Shown here one piece after another: positions 24,801-36,900 of a DNA stretch of 64,000 bases. The notes beneath the pieces are model-generated. The model was given only the letters and a program-made list of their open reading frames with translations, did not search any database and was not told where the DNA came from. The position numbers were made by a program, and so were the translations under genes. This DNA comes from Thamnaconus septentrionalis (taxonomy: Eukaryota; Chordata; Actinopteri; Tetraodontiformes; Monacanthidae): the NCBI GenBank assembly GCA_009823395.1, contig CM020518.1, positions 12,458,501 through 12,522,500 of the forward strand, read 5' to 3'. Positions within the stretch are counted from its first letter, which is position 1. The number at the start of each line of letters is the position of its first letter.

Positions 24801-27800
24801 TTGTTCAATTACATTTCAGGTCTTCAGGTCCAACTTTCAAAGTGCTATCGACCAAGCGGTTATATGATCCACAGTCCTTTGAAATGCCAGAGGAGTTTCA
24901 ATATATAGTCTTTAAAATCCAAGCTGACGATCTTTTGTTTTATTTTGAAATCTGTCTATTCTGTTGTCAGCATCTTTAGTTTTACTTCCTATGTTGTTAT
25001 TACATAGTTGTTACATATTATTACTATTGTATTATATTCTATTCTATTCTTTACTTTACTGTTTTGTTTTTTGTTTTTTGTTATAGTCCTGTTACAAAAA
25101 TAACACAAAGGCCGCTCCCTTCCTGGAGCCCTAGCTTAAGATGGCCATTAGCATGAAGCAAAAAAAAAAAAAAAAGTGGGGTACTTACAGACATATCACA
25201 TCCCACCACGTGGAATCGACACGGGGTTCTGAATTTGCTGCAGAACTTGATGTGGTCCACATACTGGAAACAACAGAACGCATCATTAGAAAAAGAAATG
25301 ACCTGTACTTTCCAGTCCACAGAGAAGCATTCGCTTTTCCAAGAAACAGAGGCGTTACAGTACGTTTACACAAACAAAAAAAAAATGCTTTTGTAGCCAT
25401 CTGTGTGGTGGCGGTGGGTCTCTGTGTTTCAGGATGAGATATTTTTATCGCCGTTATGCAAGTTGTGAGTCTTGTTTTTCCCAATCCAAATGAAAGGAAG
25501 GAGGCGAGCAAAGCCAGAATATTTTTAAATCCGAACGTCAGCCGGCTGCTCGGAGGACGACGCGCTGTGGGCGCTGAGGCCAGAGATGGCGCCGAGGAGC
25601 GGCTCCATCTCTGCGACCTACACGACGCAACCAGGAAAACAAGCCGCGGCCGAGCCGCTTCCACGGGACTTCGGCGAGAAGAAAATGTCAGACGCACCTT
25701 TTCCCGGGGAATTTTCTTCTTGGCGCAGCCTTCGCAGATCATCGGGTACTTGGGACAGATCTCGTCGTGTGCCTGCGGAACAAGAACAGAAGGGAGTCGA
25801 AAGTGGGAGGGCGGCGGCGGGGAGGCTGCGACGGGTTCTGCGCTCTAAATAAATCATGTCCAACCTTGATGTTTTTGAAGTGAAATGGTTCCTTGCAGTA
25901 CTTGCAGTTGAGCGTCCTCTCCGGGCACTCGCGCTCATTATGGCGCTCCTGCTCGTTGAAGCGGATGTGTTCCTTGCAGGAGGGGCAGGGGATGATCATG
26001 AACTCGCACTTCCCCTCGTGGTTCAGCTGCGGGAGAGGAGGAGGAGAAGCCCCGAGTTTTCAAAAGCCGGCGCGCGCAAACTCGAGCGGCCGATCGAGTC
26101 GGCCTGCGCTGGCTCACCTCGTACTCCTTAATGCTGCCTTTCCAGGTGCAACTCTCATTGATGCAGACGGCGGGAAGGTGCTCGACCTCCCTTCGGACTG
26201 CGTTGTCTGGAAAGGCCTGAACAAACGAGGGGGCGAGGGGGGAGGAAAAACAGAAGAATTTCATTGCTGCTGCACAGAGAGCAGAGAAATCGTTTACTTC
26301 AGAGGCTTCTCTTCTCTCTTTCTCGCCGAGATTTTCTCTCGCAAGTGCAGCGGGAGGAATGCGCGGCATTTTTACAGCGCGTCGACTCACGGAGAAAAGC
26401 TCGAGTCAGCTGTTTGCCGCTGTCAGAGCTGAAAACCGCGGCTGTACGCCGCCGGCGAGCCGCTGGGCCGCTCGCTCACTCGGCCCCTTTATCCCGGGCC
26501 CGTGACAGACGCCGCTCCTCCGGAGTTCATTGAAAAATGGTGGAAGAAATCAGGTCACGCGGAAATAATTCAGCGTCAGTGGTAATTTGCCCAGTGTTCA
26601 TTACTTCCTGGCAGCAAGCGGGAACGAAAACAAGACCTCCGAAGGAGGAAATCTAATTCCTGCGTTGCTCCGCGGCCCGGGAGAAGCTCCATATTTGGTC
26701 AAGACAGCGAAAAAGGCTGGCGATTCATCACGATGAGGTCACAAAAGTATCTGTCCGAGGCCCAGCGGTAGCGCCGCAAGAGCTACGGAAGACGGTAAAT
26801 CAGCCGGTTCCTGTTTAAAAGCAAAGATTCAGAGAGATAAATATAGTTTAAGTGGTTTAATTTTATCGCTCGTCTTTATGCTTTTACAGCGCACTAAAGC
26901 ACGTTTATCGGCTGGTGGCCGTGTGTGAAGCACTATGTCGTTTTAATGCGGAGGCAAAAAAAAAATGTCACTAAACAAATCAACAAAAGTGTCAAAGCTA
27001 ATAAACCAGCAGGAAATACACTTTACAGAGCTGCGCTCGGTTGGGTGGGGAACCAGTGGGCGTATCTGCCTCACTGTATGTCAAATCTTAAATAAATAAA
27101 TAAAAAATAAATAAATAAATACTAAAGAAAAACAAGGAAACTGCTTCTTAATTATGGCAATATCATAAATAATAATGTATTATTATTTCAGCCAATTAAG
27201 ACATACGTTCAAACTGACTTTGAAATCATATGTTTACTGTCAAGACACTGTCTGTCGTCAGCATAGTTTTATTTTCTGACATATAATGAAGACTAAGAGA
27301 CTACTACACTGCTGATGCTGCCGCCACGGCAGATTGATGCTCCAGCGCAATACACACACGCACGTCGTTCAAAAGCCTACTCACACATCCTTGTTTCAGA
27401 ATGGACGTGGGTTCCTCAAAAATGTCCTCTTTGATGCAGGCGCCGCATTTCTGGGGTCCGTTACTGCAACCAAACAAACAGACAAACAGAGTCAACTGCA
27501 AATACGGAAACTGAAAGAGCTGACGCGCGTTATTTACTTTCTGTTCGCAGTTGATTAGATCAACCTACTGTTACATAAAGTGCCTAAAAATAAACTCATG
27601 CGTGCGTCTGTGGCATTGTTCCGATCCAGTGTTTGCTCAAGTTGCTCAAATTGTCCTCCAACACTGCGGAGAACCTTCTAGCACGCCACGCCGGCAGCGG
27701 CTAGCCAGGCCCACCCACCTCACTGTCCGGTTGAAGCAGTAGGAACAGAAGCGATGTCCACACTGGGCTTGGAAGGGTCGTCGCAGTATGTTGTGGCAGC

Positions 27801-27906
27801 AGTTGCACAGGTGCTTGTCCTCCAGCTTGTTGCCCAGGATCTTCTTGGGGAAGCCGGGCTTGTTGCTCTCCATGGACGAAGGAGGGGACGGCTCCTGTGT
27901 GGCCAT
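21883..27906 (-). CDS. traf2: TNF receptor-associated factor 2 (TRAF2), 10 coding exons
   Basis: TRAF2 is a cytoplasmic adaptor and RING protein that links TNF receptors, TRADD and cIAP1/2 to NF-kB and JNK signalling. Coding exons (minus): 27906-27719, 27463-27385, 26216-26118, 26026-25865, 25772-25698, 25263-25189, 24376-23798, 23559-23382, 23288-23140, 22101-21883. They sum to 1,803 nt, 600 residues; human TRAF2 has 501. The RING has C34, C37, C49, H51, C54, C57, C69 and C72, the human spacing. Then come TRAF-type zinc fingers (about 90-226), a coiled coil, and a C-terminal TRAF/MATH domain ending in DLTGL. The start lies in a strong context with an in-frame TGA 12 nt upstream. Exon 1 needs the second GT (after 27,719), not the first, to restore the family sequence SNGPQ. 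Residues about 292-350 are a Ser/Pro/Ala-rich insertion. Which teleost paralogue (a or b) is not decided. Confidence 0.95.
22309..22741. mobile_element. Small TIR element (MITE-like) in last traf2 intron
   Basis: The ends 22,313-22,328 and 22,722-22,737 are reverse complements at 15 of 16 bases. They are flanked by TTAA (22,309-22,312) and CTAA (22,738-22,741), which fits a decayed TTAA target duplication. It is about 425 bp with no ORF. The ends resemble a short element common in teleost introns. A segment at about 22,450-22,530 resembles the start of another fish repeat and may be a nested insertion. Superfamily assignment by TTAA target alone is an inference. Confidence 0.7.
24005..24181 (-). 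other. traf2: Low-complexity Ser/Pro/Ala insert inside TRAF2 coiled-coil exon
   Basis: This GC-rich part of coding exon 7 encodes runs of Ser, Ala and Pro between two helical stretches. Human TRAF2 has no such segment; there the short cIAP-binding motif lies in the equivalent region. The reading frame is kept across it and both flanking coiled-coil parts match the family. Confidence 0.85.
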
Positions 27907-27928
27907 GGCGTCTGTTCACACGTCACAC

Positions 27929-28163
27929 CTGGATGGGAAGAAGTGGGGGGGGGGGGGGTGTGAAGAAGAAGGAGGAGGAGAAAGAGGTAGAGGTGGAGGT
28001 GTAGGAGCAGGAGGAGGACGAGGATGTGGAGTAGGAGGAGGGTGGGGAGAAGAAGACGAGGAAGGAGGAGTGGGAGGAGATGAAGAAGAAGAAGGAGAAA
28101 AAGAAGAGGAAGGAGGAGATGAAGAAGGAAAGGAAGAAGAAGAAGAAGAAGAAGAAGAAGAAA
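27929..28163. repeat. Polypurine/polypyrimidine tract upstream of traf2 start-codon exon
   Basis: About 230 bp almost entirely G and A on the plus strand, ending in a pure GAA run (about 28,137-28,160), and so C/T-rich on the transcribed strand of traf2. It leads straight to the predicted acceptor at 27,929-27,930 before the exon that carries the start codon. It includes a run of G at about 27,946-27,957. It can serve as an extended polypyrimidine tract and may form triplex DNA. Confidence 0.85.
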
Positions 28164-28199
28164 AAATAAATACTTTAGGTGCAACAGTTAGAGGATATG

Positions 28200-29110
28200 A
28201 GCCTAGAAAAATACAATTAAAAAAAAATGCAATTTAGAACCATGAGTGAGTGACTGTAATGCTTGGAGTGGCTCCACTCGGGCCGGCTGAGAGGCCCACA
28301 CCCTTTGTTTACATTCCCACTCTGCGACCGTGGCTCCTTGTGTTTCGCTTGGCTCTCGCCGAGGATGAGCCACGAATACACACACAAGCACACACACGGC
28401 GGCAACAACAACACGCTCAGCTGTCTTCCTCCCTGCCTGCCTGCCTGCCTGCCTACCCAGCAACGGCGCTGACGAGCCGAGCATCCATTGTCTCTCCCTC
28501 CCTCCCTCCCGCCTCCTTCTTCCGCCTTGCCTGCTCGCTGTTGCTAAGCTATCAGCATCATTTTGAGGAGAAGCGGTACCCAGCGCGCCGCCACGCCCCT
28601 TTCCAAAGCCGAAGCTCGCTCGGCCGCGAGAGGCCGTGCCGAGCTGGGCCGAGCACAGCTGGCTGAACTGGGCAGGGCTGAACTGGGCTAACTGGGCCGA
28701 GCCGGGCCGGGCTAGCTGGCCAGGGAAAGCCCCCCCACCTTTTCGTGAACGCTATTTGCTATGTTTTTTTCCCCCCTTCTTCTTCTTCTTCACTCACCAG
28801 CGCCTCTCGGTCTCAAGCTGTCATCGCGCGCGCACGGGGGCTGTGATGTCACGCTCTCCTCGCGCCTCGCGCCGCTCCCGCGTGTGTCTCGTGCAGCCGT
28901 CTGGGGATGCTCGCCTCGACGTTAGCCACATACTACAGACGCGGTGCCGAGAGCGCGACGGCTGTTATTGTCCAATATCGCCATTGCACTTCCAGACTGG
29001 GCCGTTACGTCATGCGGGAGGCCGGACTCGGGTTGATAGGCAGACGAGGTGCGGACGAGCGACGGCGATTGGTCCAGACCGCAGAGTGGGCGGGTCGCTG
29101 TGCTGTCGGA
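28200..29110 (-). promoter_or_regulatory. traf2: Probable traf2 5' region (CpG-rich, noncoding first exon)
   Basis: The start-codon exon of traf2 begins at an acceptor (27,928), so a noncoding first exon should lie upstream. This GC- and CpG-rich segment, rare elsewhere in the window, is the obvious candidate. A possible donor on the minus strand is near 28,455. It includes short imperfect GC repeats at 28,637-28,722. No TATA box was identified and the exact start site is unknown. Confidence 0.5.
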
Positions 29111-29380
29111 GGCGCAATAAACATCCACAGAACTGAGTGTGTATACATGGATGCCGATTGGGGGGGAGGGTGGTCCTGCAAGAAATGGCCAAATCAAATG
29201 GTACTAATAATAAAAGAAAAAAATAATTAAAAGATTTTATTTGTCACGTCAAGTTGCACAGCAGGAAAATGTTGGTGTGGCTAAACCCGATGTGACTGTG
29301 CATGCAAGGAATAAAAAAAAGGTTTAAAAAAGATATTTTCAAAAAATAGTGGCAAGTGGCAGTAAAATGTAAGTTTCACA

Positions 29381-29909
<529 letters not shown>

Positions 29910-30164
29910 TGGAAAAAAATACATTATTCCAAGATTTAAAAACAAGATTTCTACACCCAGATTGACTCACATGACTCAAAAGATTCTTGCTATCCAGATC
30001 ATAGTGAGTGATCTGAAGAATCATACACAGTTTGCCAATCCAGATTTCACATACTTGGAAATAACTCTGTTATGTTTTATGTTTTAAACAAGAAAACCTG
30101 CTGAATTGTGACATGGTGTAAATGTTTGTATTTTTGAGAAATAGTATCACAGACGGAGAGATTT

Positions 30165-30958
30165 TTTTTTTATTGCTTAATGCAATCATCTGGACTCACT
30201 AGTTTAAAACATTTTATTTTCTCTGTCTCCATTATTTTTGGCTGTCTCAGAAACAATCAACAATGTTAATAAAAATAATATGACAAATAGTTGAGACACT
30301 AGTTAGAAGGAGAAACATTAACAGATATAAAAGCCAAGACAATAATAATTGCAATCAAAGAAAACATTAAATAAAAGAGATAAATGTACCTGAACAGCAG
30401 GTTGACAGTTGAAATTTAACACAGTTAAGACAAAATAATTAACTAAGCTAAGCTGCTTTGCTATGGTTATAAATTACTTACATTTATATTTTTACGAACC
30501 TCTTTTCACATGAGACTGATAGTCAAATTTCTTTCTTTTTCTAACTATCTCCCAAAACATTTGGTATTTTCAGATACGCACCTGTGAACAGCATGAGTTG
30601 ACCGAGTGAAACATATTTGGAAATCTCTGAAATATCATTTTTCAGCAACTTGAAATGAAAAAAATTAAAGCGCTCAGATAAATACAACACACACGTGAGA
30701 CTACACAGCCAAGAATTTCTTCTTTTTTTTTTTTTTTAGCTCTTCAGCAAAATATTTTGTTCAGAATGAGTCCTGAGACTGAAAAAAGGGGGGAAATGAA
30801 AGAATTATTGCACAGTTCAAGTTAAAACTCTAAACTATCAGCAGGAGCACTTTGTGCTTTGGCAACAAGTCGTCAAACCTGACACACTGAGAGTGAACAG
30901 CTGACAGCGCTGATGAAAGGTGTCTGTCTGGACGCACAAACGGGTAACAGTCTCCTCT
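30165..30958 (-). other. gramd2b: Probable 3'UTR of gramd2b
   Basis: AT-rich noncoding sequence after the gramd2b stop codon. Minus-strand AATAAA hexamers occur at 30,213-30,218 and 30,169-30,174. Either could direct polyadenylation; the exact end is inferred. Confidence 0.45.
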
Positions 30959-33900
30959 TTAAGTCTCTTCAAGTAGCTTCTGGAGGTTTCTTTGAATCTG
31001 GAAAAAAAAAAAAAAAAAAAGACGCGGATGTGTGACTTTACCCCCACCACAAATGTCACACAATAAGAAAAAAAATGTGAGACTTCTCTTTAGAGTAATG
31101 GAAGTGTTTAGGAATTGCAAAAAAAAACTTGAGAGTAGCTGAGCAAAAGCCCTGCGGGGTGGAAGCAGTGGGAAAACAGCTAGCATGAGGCTAATCGACG
31201 TTAGCGGAGTGTTTTCAATTAGCATCTGTAGCGAACCTTCTTCTACTTTTTTTTGTGAGTGTGAAACGACTTGTTCCCTGTAACAGAAGTTGGTGGTTGT
31301 ATAGAAGATTCTGCCAGTTTTCTCGAGTTGACTTCTACTTTGGCTTTGACACGCTAGCACAGCATGTCAATAAAATCCAAATCCAAGACGAAAACAGATG
31401 AAATCAAACATTTTGTCATCGACTGACACAGATTCCAGAGGCCACAGTTGCTGCGCGGGGAAGCGGAGACGAACCTTCTCTAGTTTGAACAAGTTGGTGG
31501 ACAGCTCTCCGTAAACCTCAGCGTTGATGTCATGTTGGGTCCTGTGGCTCAAGGCGTTTCTGCGGCAAGAATGTGCAACCAAATCATAACACAACAAAAA
31601 CACACACGAGCACACAAAGAAAAAGATCCCCGTGACCGTCGGTCAACCGCGGGCGCTCACTCGTTCCGAAGGTGTTCCCCGGTCGACACCAGCGAGTTGA
31701 GGCGCTGCTCGAGAGCGACGATCTTAAAAGCCATGTAACAGGAGGAGAGGATGAGAACGCCGACTCTGCGAGGAGACACGGCGAGCACAGCGGCGTGTGA
31801 ACAACCCAACGGAAACTAAAGTGTCCGAGGGAGATCGGCCCATTGTCTCGTCCAGGTTCTCGTGTTTCACGTAACGAGAGAGAGAGGCGACTCACATAAA
31901 CAAGTAGATGAGGAGGACGGCGTGCAAGGACAAAGGCTGCGAGGATTTGTCCCGAGCGCGACCCCCCGCGCGGGCTTGGGTGACCCTGGGAGACAGAGAA
32001 AACAGAGATTGCCAGAAGTGGAAATGTTAATCGAATTGGTCGTGATGGCATTAACTCAGTAAATGTTCCGAATAGAATGAAATGAATGGGGATGTAGGAC
32101 AAGCTAGCTATAAATAAGATATCTGCAGCACTTTATGTGTGATCAATTTAAATACAAACCGATTACAAATGAGTGCATAAATATTATCTAGGAATGCAAA
32201 TTATAGATTTATTCATTAAAAGATAGTTGATTGACCTTATCGATCGACTAACGATTAATTGATGATTTAACCCTTAAATAATGTTGAGGGTCCAATGTGA
32301 CCAATTTTTATATTAGAGAACAGAACAAACACCCTAAACAATTATCCTCTGACTATAAGTTGACTTCTAATGGGTCACAATTCAACTTTTCTTTTTTTTT
32401 TTTTAAAAGTTGTTTAAAAGTAACTTGTTCTAGGTATACAGGTATACACCACGCCATTTAAAAAAACCTGTGTAAAAAATTTTCAATTAATTGTGACTAA
32501 TTTAATTTAACCGACTAAACTCTTGATCGGCATCCCGAACATTAACAATAACAGCAATGGCGGAGTTAGCTTCTACATAAAGAAACATTTGACTTCATGT
32601 GATCAGTGAGAACAAACCCGTCTTTGTTTAGCATCACTTCAGGAAACAGGAAGAGGGAGAAAAATGTGTTTCAGCTCGCCAAGTATTTCCTTTGCGGTTG
32701 TGCTAACCTGCAGTGGCTGCATGTGAGAATGGACCTCACAGCCCCGAGGTGATGAACCAAAAACATTTTGCATGGATCCTCTATTGCTTTACCGGCTTTG
32801 AGAGCAGCTCCGTGTTTCTGGGCCGGAGGCTGGAGGTGGATGTCTGCGTGCACCGAGACCTCGGCGCTCTTCACCGCGCTGAGGAAAGTGTCCGGGAGGC
32901 CGAAGTCTGCGCAAAATAAAACAAAGAAGCCTTGAGGACTCGAAGAGCTTAAGTGGCACTTGACCCACGGCCTCTACTAATAATAATGATGATGAGTCTC
33001 CAGCCTGCCAGAAGTGAGACAGGTCCATCCTTTACCTCATTTGCCCTCGTTTTTTCAGAAAGTGCGCACGGGGGGGGGGGGGGAGGGTCGTCCCTCTGTG
33101 ATGTCACAAAGGGCACTGACCAATTCTGCTCTCGTCCGCCAACTTCCAAACATGTTTAAGCTAAAACAAGGCATCGCTTTTGGCAATTTTAGAAACTTTT
33201 TTTTTGGTGGAGGCTGTAAACAGAGGGCTAAATTTGAGGTTTTTGGGATAATTATTAAAATATGAGGCTGCTCGGCGGGAGCCTGGAATGTAAAATACAG
33301 TTTTGTGAACAAGTTGGGCCCACATGCGAGCGTTGAAAAATATAAATAATCCGTGACCGCGCGCCGTGCGAGACCTCACAAGACATTTTGAAACCGTGCT
33401 TCACAAAATCGGCGCTAATCATCCGATGGTGCTGACGTCACTTGGTGAGGGAGTTCCATCAGAGCTTCATGGTGAGACACAGACCCGTTATTTTGTCATA
33501 ATCCGGCGTCTGAGACCCGGAGCTGCTGCTCTCCATCATCTTCTGCCGCCTTTGCTGCACGACGCCGTCCAGGTCGGAGAAGACCTGCAGCGCACGGACA
33601 GGAGAACGGACAACGGGTTACCACACACACACACACACACAGAGGGCGAGCGCTGTGTGACATAGGAGCGCAGAGTTTCTATGGAGGCTTTTTAAGTGAA
33701 TAAATAAACACAGAGAGGGCAGAGGCGGCCGCTGCACCGACCAGAGGGAGGGACGTGGGACAGTCCATCCTGAAGCTGTTTTCACAGGAGGAAGGGATGG
33801 AGCTGTTGCACGTCTTGTCCACCTGGAGCAAAGCAAACATTAGCGCGCCTGGAGACACAAAGGGCGGGGAAGCTGCTCACAGCAGAATGCCAATAGCGAA

Positions 33901-36900
33901 AAGGATTTGGACGCCCGAGTTGAATTACTGTTGCATTTACATTCAACATTCACTCCTCTTTTTCAGCACTTAACAAAGAAAATATTTATTTACTTTACGC
34001 TTCTGCAATTTGGCAAAAGGACAAAACTCAAAGCAGCAGACTTTTGTCTTTGACGGGAGCGGCTACGTGCGTCTCTCCAGTCTGAATACTGCATATTAAC
34101 TCACCACTAATGGGAGCTTTATTTGTAGGATCTTTGGTCGTGTCACAGTGCGACCACATTTAGCCTTTATGGTGATATTTAACGAAAAGAAAAATGCAAA
34201 TTACACCAACATAATGCCATTATGGCTTCAGTTGAAAATGAGCAAATTGTTGCTTCAACTTAGCTCAATACACCCTCTCTTGTAAAAAAGTGCAACAGAT
34301 GTAACATATGTAACTGGATGACTTGTAAACAAAAGCGTTTCACATTAAATGTACTTTGACATTGCATGCTGAAATCAAAAAATTAAAAAGTAAATTACAT
34401 TATAAAGAAAAAGTTTGTTTTTTTTACCTCAAGATGAACGCAGATGGACTTGAGAAACTTGTAGGTTGTGTTTCGAGAGAGGAAGGACACGAACACGTGC
34501 TTCAAAACAGATTGTTGACAAGAAATAATAATCAGGTTCATTGATGTGCACAAAACGCAAGCGCACGATGACTTTGTAAACAGTGCTCTCACTTGATAGC
34601 TTTTCGTTTCGATCACGAGGGCGTTTGGCACCAGCAATGCGGTTTTGGTTTTCTTAATGAAGGTCACGGAAACCACGGGGATGGAGATCTGGATGAAAGG
34701 GTGAAGCGCATTTGAGACTCGGAGACTCAGAGGTTTTCATGATTATTGGGATCTTCCTGCCGCCGCGAGAACCTTGGTGTCTTTGCCGAAGACTTTGGAG
34801 TGGAAGCAGATCCAGTTGTCGGAGACGAACATCTTGCCCTGGTACAGGATGTCCCTCTGCAGGGCGCACGTGTAGCCTGTCGGCCGCGACGTTCACAGTT
34901 AGCGAGCGGAAACGGGGAGCTGCCGGCGGCGCCGGCGGGACTAGAGAGGAGTGAGAGAGGACTGACTTTGTCTGAGCAGCTCGTCCTTGCTGACCTCCTT
35001 GAACAGCTTGTGATACTGAGCGTTGGTCTTCGACAGCTGGTGAAAGGACAGGAAGACAAGACGCTTTGAGCGAGTGGAAAATTCTGACGGCGACGGCGGA
35101 AACGAGGCAGGAGGCAGCGGTCCTACGTGGCTGGGCTGGGACTTCTTCCGTTCGAACTTCGCCTCCCAGTCGCTCGGACTCGCCGTCGGAGTCGGAGAAA
35201 GCTGCTCCGCAGGTTTCGACCTGGCAAACAAAAGGGATCCGTGTTTATGTTTCGGCCGCGGAGGCCCGAGGACGGGATAGGGGAAGCCAGTGCAGCTCAG
35301 GAAAAAAAAAGAAAAGAAACCCTGATATGAACACATAGGCGTATTATTAATGGAGAGAAAAAGACTTTCTCTCTGTTGTGTAAGAGCTGCTTGCACCACA
35401 ACAGTCCAGTGTATAACCACACCCGTCACGCAGGTGAGCAGCATGAACACATACAACGTCAAGCGCTCCGTTATATAATTTTTTTAGTTCTTTATTTGTC
35501 ATCCTCGACTCTGGGGAGCATTAACAAAAAAAAAAAAAAAAAAAAAGTTCGGCATAATGCTAAATGTGATGCTCTGTTGGGAACTTCCACACATTTGGAT
35601 GTGGACAGAGACAAGGCGGCCAGAACACGGTCCAGAGGAAGAGCTCACTGGGAGAGACATTGGCACCCTACGTGACATCACAAGGGGCTGGTTTTCAGAA
35701 CTGCAAACTTTTAGCGTGCAATTTCAGAATAATGGAGCGAGCAAAAGCAATTTTTTCCTAAGCAGTTTGTGACCCCTGATGGTGGAGACAAAAGCGTTGT
35801 TACAAAACAAAGTGCAATTTGTATAATGAGGGATTTTAAGGAGGAAGTTCTGTGGAATTGCTTTCAGCGGCTGGCCAGGTATCACCTTACTTTTTCATAG
35901 TCAGTGCAACCAATCAACATCAGCATTCACGTGTTAGTTGTGAATTTGTTAACATATCAAACAAAAAGTAATGAACGTCCATCAGCTGTTTCTTGCATCC
36001 AGGCCAAGCACCACATAAGCAGCTAGCCTAGTTAGCACTCTAATAAAGTTGGATCGGAGGATCGTTATGTCACCCTTATACGATCGCCGCCCCCGGTGAG
36101 TGCGCAAATATTGCACTAAGAGATATTTGTTTGACGCAATATCCCCTGATTACTTTTTGTTGAACTGTGAAATTAGAGTGCAAGTCAGTTCTGTAGCCTC
36201 GTGAGTCAATGCTCGGACTTGAAATTGGAGCAATCAAAACAAATCTTTGTTTGCCCTCTTGCTTATTAATAATTCATCCTGTTTGTGGAAAACAAAGTCA
36301 GTCAGCAGCCATGTGATAACAAAATTGCACAATTCAGAAGTTAATTTGCCCATTTTGCTATTTTTGGAAATTACTCAGCGTACTGTTGTTATTTTAACTG
36401 GCGCTTACCTCATGCTGGCGGCTCTCTTCCTGCTTTCCGAGGCCTCCGACTCCGGGTCCAGGCAGAGCTGCAGGTCTGCAGGCGACCTTCCGGCCCTCCT
36501 GTGTCTCCTCTCGATGCCATTCTCCACCTCGGAGCTGATCGCACGCATGCACGCACGCACACACACACACACACACCAACCATCACTGGCACATCAAAAA
36601 GCACGCGAGACGCACACGGACACGCACGCAAACTCCCGCAAGTTACGCCAAACCAGGGCGGAGCTACACGGTGGCCAGTGGAGGGGATAATTTGATGAAA
36701 GACCTTATTACATTTCCACACAAGTCCTGTCTTTGGCAATTGATGTACAGCATAATTAAAACAAAAGGAACAACAACGCAAACAACAACATGTACTTCTG
36801 ACCTGATGCTTGGCCTGAATTTTGTTCTTTGTGGATACAAGACACTCAAGGAAGAAACTCAATGTAACACTAACCCTGACCACATAAGCACATAAACTGA

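Noticed and set aside
27788..28237. Glu/Gly-rich plus-strand ORF of 149 codons
   Set aside because: It is the purine tract read opposite traf2; low complexity with no domain.
32190..32540. ATTAAT/ATCGAT-rich stretch resembling a dispersed fish repeat
   Set aside because: Suggestive only; no clear termini or target duplication could be set.
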